Source: an uncultured Roseobacter sp.
Lineage (GTDB): Bacteria > Pseudomonadota > Alphaproteobacteria > Rhodobacterales > Rhodobacteraceae
DNA: 64,000 nt
Assembly: GCF_947496515.1 (NCBI RefSeq)
Contig: NZ_CANMDB010000004.1
Location: 292,380-356,379 of the forward strand
Direction: 5' to 3'
Shown here: positions 52,556 to 60,685 of the stretch, one piece after another
How positions within the stretch are numbered: position 1 is the stretch's first letter
Layout of the letters: each line of letters begins with the position of its first letter
The notes under the pieces: generated by a model
Databases searched by the model: none
Seen by the model: the letters and a program-made list of their open reading frames with translations, nothing else
Told to the model about the DNA's origin: nothing
Translations under genes and position numbers: made by a program

Positions 52556-53401
52556 CTAGGTGACGAGATCGAGTGGCAAGTCCGATATATCTCTGAGGCG
52601 TTTGCCTTCGACCATCGTGTCGAGAAGTTCGAGCGTCTCGTCGCGCTCCTGATCGACAAGCGCATTTCGTAACTCATAGAGTGCAAAATGATAGACGCAA
52701 TCTATGTCACCGGTTCCCAGCGCCAAGGACGCGACGCGCCCCGGTGTCGGCTCGCCGGTGATCACAGCAATATGCGGTAGCCGTCCTTTACGGTTGCGGA
52801 CCAGATTGAGGCCTTCGGAGCGCGCGTTCTGCGCCCTGTCACTGCGCAAGGTCCATTTGCAGCTGATCGAGGCGTGCAGAATTTCAAGGGGCTGGTTGAT
52901 CGCGCGCAAGCTTGAAAGCCGGGCGGTGTCGGTGTCGACCAGAGCGCCTTGAGCATTAATTGTCTCATCGGCCTCAGGAGCGCGAGTGACGACAATATCG
53001 GGCTTGATGAGATAGTCCGAGCCTATGGCGGTAGCAATCTCGCGATTGGCTTTGGCAATAGCTTCCAGATCGTCAAGATGGGCGTATTGATCAAACATGG
53101 CAATGCCGCCGCCCTTGTTCACCGTAAAAGTGCCAGGGCGCAGATGATGCATCCTCTCAAAACATACACGCACAAAACTGGCGCAGACACCTTCAAAGTC
53201 CGCTCCGGCGGTTTGGCCGGGGAGCTTGTCTGCAGTTGTTGCTGGACCGAGTTGATCGAGGATTGAACCTGCGATTTCGCGGCTGGGTTTGGAGGCTTTG
53301 TCGGCATTGCTGGGAACGCCGGAGGCGCTCTTGGTCAGGATGCCGCTTAAAAGAGTCGCATGGAACTCACGCCGTGCTTTTGTGAGCCATGCCTCGCTCA
53401 T
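52556..53401 (-). CDS. Type II restriction endonuclease, NgoMIV family
   Basis: A 281-residue restriction enzyme of the NgoMIV family, whose founder cuts GCCGGC. Active-site elements are visible: Asp in 'LIKPDIVV' (~132), Ser-Cys-Lys in 'ISCKWTLRSDRAQNARSE' (~181) with the downstream Glu, and the family block 'LALGTGDIDCVYHFAL'. Length is close to NgoMIV (286). Start overlaps the methyltransferase stop (TGATG). GCCGGC specificity is inferred from family. Confidence 0.88.
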   Translation of the reverse strand: MSEAWLTKARREFHATLLSGILTKSASGVPSNADKASKPSREIAGSILDQLGPATTADKLPGQTAGADFEGVCASFVRVCFERMHHLRPGTFTVNKGGGIAMFDQYAHLDDLEAIAKANREIATAIGSDYLIKPDIVVTRAPEADETINAQGALVDTDTARLSSLRAINQPLEILHASISCKWTLRSDRAQNARSEGLNLVRNRKGRLPHIAVITGEPTPGRVASLALGTGDIDCVYHFALYELRNALVDQERDETLELLDTMVEGKRLRDISDLPLDLVT

Positions 53402-54372
53402 CAGGCCACAACCTGTATCGATTTGCGCGTTGAAATGGCTTCACGTATTTTGAGCGCAACGGCCTCCGCCACCGGCGGGGGAAAGGCGTTGCCGACTTGC
53501 CGGTATGCCGGGGTCTTCTTCCCGGAAAACTGCCAGTCGTCAGTGAAGCCTTGCAGACGTGCGACCATACGCACCGTCAACCGGGGCATGCCGACAAAAT
53601 CCCGCGCGGGAGCCTCATTCGCAATACCCATGCCATCAACGCCAAGCGTCGCCCACGCCCGCTTTGCTCGTGTCGGACCGAGATCGGGGCCGCCGTGCTT
53701 CTTGGAACCGCCGACGATGGTTGGGGCAATATCATCGGCTTGCTTCATCCAGCGAGTGGCCCCGCGCCAACCGTTTTCAGACATAAGATCATGCAAGGTT
53801 TCGCCCACAGATGCGGGCGAAGAGCTGGATGAAACTGGCCAGGAAAAGTTTTCGGACAATTCCTTCCTAATGGCGACGATCACAACACGCGGGCGAAGCT
53901 GAGGGACGCCAAAATCAGAAGCATTGAAGAGATGCCAGTCGGTCTCATAACCGAGTTTGCGCAGTTGGCCCTTGAGCTTTTGTCGATAGTCTGAAAACAC
54001 CGCATCAAGAAAGCCACGTACGTTCTCGATCATTACGGCTTGGGGTCTGATTTCATCAACAAGTCGTAGGGCATCAGGGAAAAGATTGCGCTCGTCGGCA
54101 TGGCCTAGCTGTTTACCAGCAACAGAGAACGGCGGGCAAGGCAGTCCGCCTGCCAAAACGTCTACGCCTCTATAGGGACGCCCATCAAAGTTTGAGAGGT
54201 CAGCCTGCTCGCCATCCACCACGTTCCACGAGGGACGGTTGAGCATCAAGGTGTTGCGGCAATGGTTGTCGATCTCGACCAGCGCTTGATGGCTATAACC
54301 TGCGCGCTCCATGCCTAGAGCCTGCCCACCGGCACCTGCACAAAGTTCAACTGACGTGAGATTCGACTGCAT
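53401..54372 (-). CDS. DNA (cytosine-5-)-methyltransferase of the NgoMIV-type R-M system
   Basis: A 323-residue C5-methyltransferase that protects host DNA from the neighbouring endonuclease. Motif I 'ELCAGAGGQALGMERAGY', motif IV 'GGLPCPPFSVAG' with the catalytic Cys (~76), motif VI 'MIENVRGF', motif VIII 'QLRPRVVIVA' and motif X 'YRQVGNAFPPPVA' are all seen. First gene of the methyltransferase-endonuclease-vsr transcript. Promoter probably in 54373-54685. Confidence 0.93.
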   Translation of the reverse strand: MQSNLTSVELCAGAGGQALGMERAGYSHQALVEIDNHCRNTLMLNRPSWNVVDGEQADLSNFDGRPYRGVDVLAGGLPCPPFSVAGKQLGHADERNLFPDALRLVDEIRPQAVMIENVRGFLDAVFSDYRQKLKGQLRKLGYETDWHLFNASDFGVPQLRPRVVIVAIRKELSENFSWPVSSSSSPASVGETLHDLMSENGWRGATRWMKQADDIAPTIVGGSKKHGGPDLGPTRAKRAWATLGVDGMGIANEAPARDFVGMPRLTVRMVARLQGFTDDWQFSGKKTPAYRQVGNAFPPPVAEAVALKIREAISTRKSIQVVA

Positions 54373-54495
54373 CTACTGCCCCTTTTTTTGTTCATCATAA
54401 CCTTGTAGGGTAAGCCATGGAAGAGACTAGATATGGGTTCTCCACAGCTTTCTGTTCCGCATATGTTCTCACATCGTGGCTAACAGATCAATAAC

Positions 54496-54512
54496 GCTGC
54501 ACGTGGTGCAGC
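54496..54512. promoter_or_regulatory. Palindrome between R-M methyltransferase and hamA
   Basis: GCTGCAC-GTG-GTGCAGC, perfect 7-bp arms, within the 313-base divergent spacer 54373-54685 that otherwise contains no gene. It may be an operator controlling either defence system; no regulator (C protein) gene is recognised nearby. Confidence 0.45.
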
Positions 54513-54685
54513 AAGTCCTGGGGCATCGCCCGTGTACTGGCCAAACGGAGCTGGTGCGATGTCATCAGTTATCTTTTTGGTTGCAAGTACAGATACATGT
54601 GGGGACTCTAACGTGAGGACGTTGCCGAAGGATCAGTTGGTTCGCGGGGCTGAAATTCGTTAATTGAAGGGATTACAAGGAGGGT

Positions 54686-55486
54686 ATGCTGGAAGGAGTT
54701 GAATTAGAAAAGAGTGAAACGGGCTCATTATGTTTCACCATTGAAGATATTTCAAACGAATTGAAAGATGTTATCCGGGCGCGTCTGTCCGAGATTTGCC
54801 ATGGCGCAGCCAAGGCTTCGAGAGCATCGGTTATCTATTCGTACAAGAAAACCTTAACGGCTTTCTTTGAGAAATTCGACACCAAATCCGCCGATACACA
54901 AAAGGGGATGATCGGTGAACTGCTAACTCATGTACTTTTCCTGCATTACGAGGACGAGTTTCGTGCGGCGTCGCCGTTCTTTAATATGGAAGAGGACTCG
55001 ATAAAAAAGGGCTTCGACCTCGTTTTGCATCACAAAGGTACTAGCGAAATCTGGTTTGTTGAAGTGAAGTCTGGGGAGTGCGGTGTGGAAACGTGCATCA
55101 ACAAGCTGGGCAGTCTTCTGTCCCTTGCAAAGAACGGGCTGAAAACCGCACTGAATAGCGAAAGAAACACGCTTTGGCAAAATGCAGTGAACGGAGCCAG
55201 CTTGGTCATTCAAAGCTCAGGGCTTAAGTCACAAATCGAGACACTGCTTGAGAGTTACAACGAAAAGGCCGTTGCAGGTGAATCAATGAGTACTGACCAT
55301 AATGCTGTACTGGTGGCCGTGTGTTTTTCCGGAGATCAGGCGTTCGCTACCGGGGCTGAATTTGAAGGAAGACATACCACACAAAAGGACATGAGCGAGT
55401 TCCGGGATTTGATGTCAATTGCGCTGCAAAAGGACACCATCCAAAGCGTCGTAGATTTCCTGCGGAGCGAGGTTGACGATGGCTAA
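54686..55486 (+). CDS. hamA: Hachiman defence protein HamA (DUF1837 nuclease)
   Basis: A 266-residue protein whose size, partner and core match HamA of Hachiman anti-phage systems. A PD-(D/E)xK-like site is visible: Glu in 'KGMIGELLTHVLF' (~79), Asp in 'GFDLVLHH' (~110) and 'FVEVKSGE' (~126-129). HamA is held inactive by HamB and degrades DNA when released. AAGGAGGG precedes the ATG by 5 bases. Overlaps hamB by 8 bases. Confidence 0.85.
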   Translation: MLEGVELEKSETGSLCFTIEDISNELKDVIRARLSEICHGAAKASRASVIYSYKKTLTAFFEKFDTKSADTQKGMIGELLTHVLFLHYEDEFRAASPFFNMEEDSIKKGFDLVLHHKGTSEIWFVEVKSGECGVETCINKLGSLLSLAKNGLKTALNSERNTLWQNAVNGASLVIQSSGLKSQIETLLESYNEKAVAGESMSTDHNAVLVAVCFSGDQAFATGAEFEGRHTTQKDMSEFRDLMSIALQKDTIQSVVDFLRSEVDDG

Positions 55487-57923
55487 AGCGCCGCTCAGAA
55501 CGCTCAGAAATACTGATTTCTTTGAGCTTTATCAGACGCTGTTAACTCGCAATGAATTGAGTCGAGCACAAGCGGAAACGCTTCTCGCAGCGGCTGTCCT
55601 GTTCCTGAACAATGATAACCCGGATGTCGCCGCGTTGGGATACCGGATCGTTGTGATGTATGCAAATCTCACGGGTGACTACATTCCGCTATACGACGTT
55701 GCGATTGGCCGTGGTTTCATGCCGATTGTTAACAGTGTGCAATCGGGGATGGCTGCGGAGGGCGAGCCTTCCCATTTCTTCCCGGAATACTTTTCATCAC
55801 TTCTGGAGTTGTTCGAGGTCGATGGCGCGGTCTTCACTCAACAGCAGCTGGATTTGGGGAACTTTTTTTTCGAGCATCACCTTACGGACGTGACGGTCAC
55901 GGCCCCTACGTCCTACGGGAAATCCGAACTGATTTCCGGGTTTTGCAATCAAAACCTCCAGAGCAATATCTGCATCTTGGTGCCAACCAAAGCTTTGCTG
56001 GCCCAGACCAAGCAACGCTTGCTGAGAAAGCGAGTCGCTGGCGACAACCGCCAAATCATTACTCACGCCGAGATGTTTCAGGGTGGTGAACGCAAATTTC
56101 TGGCGGTCCTGACCCAAGAGCGGTTGCTTAGATTTTTCATCAAGCATCCAGATGTCAATTTTGACTTTGTCTTTGTCGATGAAGCGCACAACCTGCTTGG
56201 TGACGACTCGCGTGCTTTGCTATTGGCCAAGGTGATCATCCTGCAAAAAAGGCGAAATCCGGCGGCGCGTTTCAAGTACCTGACGCCATTTCTAGTTGAC
56301 CAAAAGAACTTGCAGCTTCGATATGCTGAAATTGAGCCAGAAGACTACAAGGTCAAGGAAGGCCTAAAGACTGAGCGGTTCTACGTTGTTGATTGCCGGG
56401 AGGGAGAAACCGTCCAACTTTATGATCAATATTTTGACAGGTTTGCACAGTGCAGCGACGTTGCCTTTGATGACGAGATTGAGTTAATTTTGCAGCGGGC
56501 CGCTAAGAAGAACATTCTCTTCTTCAACTTGCCCAAAAAGATCGAGCAGTTCATGCGTGCTTTTCTGCCGCAAAATGACATTGTTGAAAGCGAAAGTGTC
56601 ACGCGAGTTTGTGAGAGCATTTCAGATTTTCTTCATAGTGAATATTTGCTCGTTGAGGGTTTGCGCAAAGGCATCCTTTACCACCATGGTTCAGTGCCGG
56701 ATATTGTTAAACTTTACATTGAACGCGCCTACACCGAAATCCCGGAAATCCGCCATATCGTGTGCAACTCAACTTTGCTTGAAGGCGTAAATATCCCGGC
56801 GGAAAAGATGTTCATCCTGGAAAACAAGAAGGGACCGAGAAACCTTTCGAAATCTGAGTTCCGAAATCTCGTGGGCCGAGTATGCAGATTCAATGAAATA
56901 TTCAGCGGCGAGACTGGAAACCTCAGGATGCTTGAACCGGAAATATACCTAGTTGGAAACAATGCCTATCTGGATAGCCAAGCTAATCTTAAAAAATTCA
57001 TCAAGACCGTCACACAAGTTGATCTGAAGCTTCAAGATGAGATCGATAACGTATTGCTGGAAGAGCGGTTGATCGAAGATGACGACACGGAAGAGCGTAA
57101 GCGTGAGGCCGATGAATTTCTTGAGAACGTCCTTCCGGGTACAACGGGGTTGGACGTCGCCCGCGCCGTCACGCCAGTAGGACGCGCATGCTTTCTGAAC
57201 AACATCTCTGAGATAGAGGTTCTACAGCATGAGGTGGAAATCCAGGTTGCACTTGATGGTCTTACTGAGCCGCTTCAAAACTCAAATGAGGTCATGGCGT
57301 TGATTGCTGGTGCATTTATGCCGTTTCTCAAGGGCGGTTCGGCCTTTGATATTCTTCGCCGTTTGAAGGAGGAAAACGCCCAGACCTTCTACGCCATGCT
57401 GATTGACTGGAAGATCAAAGGCGCGTCCTACGCGGAAATGATCAGGAATTTCCTTCGCTATTGGGAGGGGATGGGCAGCGATGAAGTGTATGTCGGGAAG
57501 TGGGGTGAAATCGCCAGGGAAGGCTCTTATCGCCAGAGCTGGGTTGTCATCAGCGAGAAGACGCATGCCGAACAAGTGAATCTGGCGATAGTGCGTATTA
57601 AGGAGGAGCAGGATTTCGTTGATAATCACTTGCTCAAATACGTTGAGCTTCTGCACGATCTCGGGAAGCTTGATGAAGATTTATACCTGCAGATCAAGTA
57701 CGGAACGACCAATCAGGACAAGATCAGACTAATGAATCTCGGAGTGAACTCGATTCTTGCTGGGAAGCTCATCGATAATTATTCAGAGTTTGTTGATGTT
57801 CAACCGGATGAAGGGGTTGTAGAGTTTCGCCCTGAGTTGATTGACCGGATGCGGGAAAGCGGCGAGAATGAAATCCTTGTGTTTGAGGCTGGGATGCATC
57901 TTGGCCTGACGCATGAATTCTAA
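55479..57923 (+). CDS. hamB: Hachiman defence helicase HamB
   Basis: An 814-residue superfamily 2 helicase. Motif I 'APTSYGKSEL' (~143), motif Ia 'ILVPTKALLAQTKQ', motif II DEAH in 'FVFVDEAHNLLGD' (~233), C-terminal helicase domain with 'ILYHHGSVPD', 'HIVCNSTLLEGVNIPAEKMF' pieces and 'LVGRVCRFNEI' (motif VI-like). A long C-terminal domain follows. ATG at 55479 (TTG at 55473 is possible). It unwinds DNA and gates HamA. With hamA it forms a complete two-gene Hachiman locus. Confidence 0.87.
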   Translation: MAKAPLRTLRNTDFFELYQTLLTRNELSRAQAETLLAAAVLFLNNDNPDVAALGYRIVVMYANLTGDYIPLYDVAIGRGFMPIVNSVQSGMAAEGEPSHFFPEYFSSLLELFEVDGAVFTQQQLDLGNFFFEHHLTDVTVTAPTSYGKSELISGFCNQNLQSNICILVPTKALLAQTKQRLLRKRVAGDNRQIITHAEMFQGGERKFLAVLTQERLLRFFIKHPDVNFDFVFVDEAHNLLGDDSRALLLAKVIILQKRRNPAARFKYLTPFLVDQKNLQLRYAEIEPEDYKVKEGLKTERFYVVDCREGETVQLYDQYFDRFAQCSDVAFDDEIELILQRAAKKNILFFNLPKKIEQFMRAFLPQNDIVESESVTRVCESISDFLHSEYLLVEGLRKGILYHHGSVPDIVKLYIERAYTEIPEIRHIVCNSTLLEGVNIPAEKMFILENKKGPRNLSKSEFRNLVGRVCRFNEIFSGETGNLRMLEPEIYLVGNNAYLDSQANLKKFIKTVTQVDLKLQDEIDNVLLEERLIEDDDTEERKREADEFLENVLPGTTGLDVARAVTPVGRACFLNNISEIEVLQHEVEIQVALDGLTEPLQNSNEVMALIAGAFMPFLKGGSAFDILRRLKEENAQTFYAMLIDWKIKGASYAEMIRNFLRYWEGMGSDEVYVGKWGEIAREGSYRQSWVVISEKTHAEQVNLAIVRIKEEQDFVDNHLLKYVELLHDLGKLDEDLYLQIKYGTTNQDKIRLMNLGVNSILAGKLIDNYSEFVDVQPDEGVVEFRPELIDRMRESGENEILVFEAGMHLGLTHEF

Positions 57924-58002
57924 TCTAGGAGCCTTAGGATTCTTACTGCATTATTCTCCGAGTTTCTGTCGTTCAGAGCACTTAGGCTGACATGTGGGAC
58001 GT

Positions 58003-58346
58003 ACATAGTTCGGTATCGGTAGTGCGGACAATTCTCCAGGTCTGAGGATTGGGTTCAGGGGGCAACGACAGGCCCCTGGTCGTGATCTATCCTCGACAAG
58101 ATGGCGGCATCCAAACCGCGCAGGGTTGGTCTCGATGAAGTCCTCATGGGGGTATCGGGGGTAGCAGGAACGTTCCCCTGATCGCGGATCAATCGGTCGG
58201 TCGATTGTGCATGGTTCGGTGTCGGTGGAGAGGTAGTTCTCCAAGTCCGACGAGCTGGGTTCGGGGGTGGCGAAAGGCCCCTGAGAGTGATCCATCTTCG
58301 GCAAGATGGCGGCTTCCAAACTGCGCAGGGTTGGTCTCCATGAAGT
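58003..58346. repeat. Two imperfect ~138-bp direct repeats in a gene-poor region
   Basis: 58003-58140 and 58209-58346 repeat with a 206-base period; 'TTCGGT-TCGGT' starts and the block 'GCGCAGGGTTGGTCTC' are shared. Translated on the minus strand both give a related peptide ('RPTLRGLDAAIL' versus 'RPTLRSLEAAIL', then 'DHxQGP' and 'TDTE'), but in different frames, with an in-frame stop and an indel in the left copy. The whole stretch 57924-58643 (720 bases) holds no intact recognisable gene. A decayed repeat-protein gene fits best. Confidence 0.65.
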
Positions 58347-58643
58347 GGCCTCCATGGCATGGTCTGGGGTCTTGGGGGCAGGAACGCCCGCCAAGTCGAT
58401 GGGTACAGGGAGAGCGAAGTCTCCCGCGAGTGGTTGATCGGCGATACGGTCTACTGGCTCTGAAACGGGTTCAACGCCCTGAAAGAGCCACGGCCTGGGG
58501 GATGCAACGGGGGTGCGCAGCGGCCCCCTTGCCAAGATGGTTTTGTACTACAAAACACATCTTGCGGCAGTGACTGTGTAAGGGCTTGTGCTGGTTGAGC
58601 TTTTTGGATCGAATGGCGGCCAAGACACCGAAGGAATGCTTCT

Positions 58644-59669
58644 ATGGATTTGATCGCTGGCCTCTCCATCAAGCGCGATAGCGTTTGGTGTCTTGTGGGA
58701 AAGGAGATCAAGCAAATGGAGCGAATACCTTGTGTCCACGTAGTTGACGGTATCAAGTTTTCATTTGAGCCTGCTCGTACGCGTAACGGCAATTCACAAA
58801 GCACAATGCTCGATAACATCTTCTCTAAGGCATTCAGTTTTTTTGAGAATTATCAGGCTTCTATAAGCCATCTTTCAATCAGTACACATGGACCGTACCG
58901 AAAAGCAGTTCAGACTGACTCAGAAGGAAACGCACGCGCGTCGATTGAGAAAGTGACGCACGAAGATACAAGATTTGCAGTCGGAGGAGCCGATCTGGGA
59001 GACTATGTAACGACATACTTCGGGTATGCTTTTAGCCAGAAGACAAGCATCGTGCATGACGCAAGCGCCGTAGCGCTCGGCGAGTTTGTGCGCCGGATGC
59101 AAGCTAAACGAGTTCCGTTTTCGGATGGCGACCCTCGGACGAAGACTGTCGTGGCACTCCTGTTTGGTAGAGGTGTGGGTGGAGGAATTTGTGCTGGTGG
59201 CCAAGTTTGGAGTGGCCACCTTCATTCAGAAATGGGTCATATCTCAGTTGGCATGCCAAGAAACGATAGCCGGATAAGCACCTGTCAGCATCACGGGCAC
59301 GACTGTCTCCATGGTCTGGCCTCGACCGACGCTCTCAATGTATCGAGCGATGGCACTATGACGCGCCAACAGATGTACCAACTGTCCCAATACGTTGCGC
59401 GGCTGGCGCAGACAGTGACCTGCGTGCTCTCCCCCAGCTCGATTGTGATAGGGGGATCACTGATGTGGCAGAACCCGGAATGCCTGGAACTCATCAGGAC
59501 TTCGGCAAAGAACCTTTTCATAAAAGGCAAGGCCAGCTATTTTGCCTATGACGAGCTGCTCAACGAAGATTTTTTGGATTTGTCAGATCAATCGGCGCAG
59601 CACTTCGGGACACTCTACTCCGCGTCTACTGAGGCATGGCGTACCCAAGATAGGTTCTATGCGGTATGA
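58644..59669 (+). CDS. ROK-family kinase (fructokinase-like)
   Basis: A 341-residue sugar-kinase-fold protein. The ROK catalytic Asp sits in 'IVHDASAVALGEF' (~138), the glycine-rich phosphate loop is 'FGRGVGGGICAGG' (~175), and a zinc-binding set follows: 'EMGHISV' then 'TCQHHGHDCLHGLAS' (~214), similar to ROK fructokinases. The N-terminus lacks an HTH, so it is an enzyme rather than a repressor. Overlaps the next gene by 4 bases. A phosphorylated small molecule is expected; its role on a mobile element is unclear. Confidence 0.75.
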   Translation: MDLIAGLSIKRDSVWCLVGKEIKQMERIPCVHVVDGIKFSFEPARTRNGNSQSTMLDNIFSKAFSFFENYQASISHLSISTHGPYRKAVQTDSEGNARASIEKVTHEDTRFAVGGADLGDYVTTYFGYAFSQKTSIVHDASAVALGEFVRRMQAKRVPFSDGDPRTKTVVALLFGRGVGGGICAGGQVWSGHLHSEMGHISVGMPRNDSRISTCQHHGHDCLHGLASTDALNVSSDGTMTRQQMYQLSQYVARLAQTVTCVLSPSSIVIGGSLMWQNPECLELIRTSAKNLFIKGKASYFAYDELLNEDFLDLSDQSAQHFGTLYSASTEAWRTQDRFYAV

Positions 59670-60310
59670 ATGAGAGCAAAACCAAACAAAATACCACCCC
59701 CCGTTCTCTACCAGCTAAAACACGAGCTGAAGTTGAAGCGAACAATGCAGAGTGGCAGAATCGACTTTCGGGAAGTGCCGAAGTTTTGCCTGAGGGCAAC
59801 CAAAATGGTATAGTATTCAAAGGAGATATAGGGGGGGTTAAATCAAAGCCTTCGCCAAAGCGCCAAGTGCCGCAAGATTTTGATGAGTTAGAATTTTTAA
59901 GATTCTGTTTTACCAATGCTGATGAAGCGAAGAAAAGAGAAATTGCACAGTCAATCGCTATGCAAAAACCTGATCTACTCGAAGCCTTTCTGAAGACTTA
60001 TTCTGATGGTCTCCCGCTTGTTCCGCCAAAGGTCTGGGAAGGACGAAAATCAGGAATGAATGCGGCTGACTTTATTTCAAACTACTATGGAGAATGGATT
60101 GGGGCTGGCTTAACACGTGCACACATAAGGAAATTGGACAAGCCGCTATACCAAGCTTACTCGAAACTGGTTTCCAGAAACCCAGACAAAGCTATCGAAG
60201 AGCTACCTTCTGAGCCAAGAGTATCACGAGATGATCCTGTGGAGGCTTTGGAGCGCATTAGAGCTCAAAACCGTGCAGCCCAAGCACGACAAGGTGTGAA
60301 GAACGATTAA
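59666..60310 (+). CDS. Hypothetical protein coupled to the ROK kinase
   Basis: A 214-residue hydrophilic protein; the first ~75 residues are low-complexity and polar, the rest helical ('EFLRFCFTNADEAKKREIAQ', 'AADFISNYYGEWIGAGLTRA'). No family recognised. The 4-base overlap with the ROK gene implies joint translation. The C-terminus is charged and could bind nucleic acid, but this is speculation. Confidence 0.65.
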   Translation: MNESKTKQNTTPRSLPAKTRAEVEANNAEWQNRLSGSAEVLPEGNQNGIVFKGDIGGVKSKPSPKRQVPQDFDELEFLRFCFTNADEAKKREIAQSIAMQKPDLLEAFLKTYSDGLPLVPPKVWEGRKSGMNAADFISNYYGEWIGAGLTRAHIRKLDKPLYQAYSKLVSRNPDKAIEELPSEPRVSRDDPVEALERIRAQNRAAQARQGVKND

Positions 60311-60431
60311 TGTCATGTGGCATCAGTTGACTAGGGCAACTCAATTTAGTTGACATGAGGCACCTCAAGATTAAGTTGTATGGCATCAGCGCGAGCTGAT
60401 TCTTGAAAACTGCATCTTGAAGGAGAATGAT

Positions 60432-60560
60432 GTGAGCACACAGCAAGCCTATGACAAAGCACAGCAGGCAGCCCAGCAGGGTCGTCCGGCACCAACTTCA
60501 CAAAACTTCGATGAGCGTGTCGCCATTGCGAACGGGACAAACGCCGGTAGCAAAAAGTAG
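60432..60560 (+). CDS. Small hypothetical protein (42 aa)
   Basis: GTG start at 60432 with AGGAGA five bases upstream; 42 residues, Gln/Ala-rich ('STQQAYDKAQQAAQQGRPAP'). Followed 10 bases later by a strong hairpin. Overlapping ATGs (60427, 60430) run at once into stops, so GTG is the only workable start. Possibly a small relative of element-encoded proteins; function unknown. The preceding spacer 60311-60431 has direct repeats AGTTGAC. Confidence 0.45.
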   Translation: MSTQQAYDKAQQAAQQGRPAPTSQNFDERVAIANGTNAGSKK

Positions 60561-60570
60561 CGCTCCAAAA

Positions 60571-60600
60571 TCGCAGAAGCCGTTCAGGCGGCTTCTGCGA
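60571..60600. terminator. Strong 12-bp hairpin
   Basis: TCGCAGAAGCCG-N6-CGGCTTCTGCGA, perfect stem, 10 bases after the 42-aa gene. It is followed by TTTTGG on the minus strand and CAAAC on the plus strand, so as a classical terminator it would work better on minus-strand transcripts. Attenuation before the coupling-protein gene is possible. Confidence 0.65.
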
Positions 60601-60685
60601 CAAACAGTATCCAAAATCAGCCAGTTCGTTGGAAAAGCTGCCCGAAAGAGGCGGCTATCCGAGCAGTTTTGCCTTGAGGCCCAAC

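Noticed and set aside
57951..58535. 194-codon minus-strand frame over the repeat region
   Set aside because: The duplicated peptide appears in two different frames, so no single intact protein is supported; treated as a decayed or noncoding repeat.
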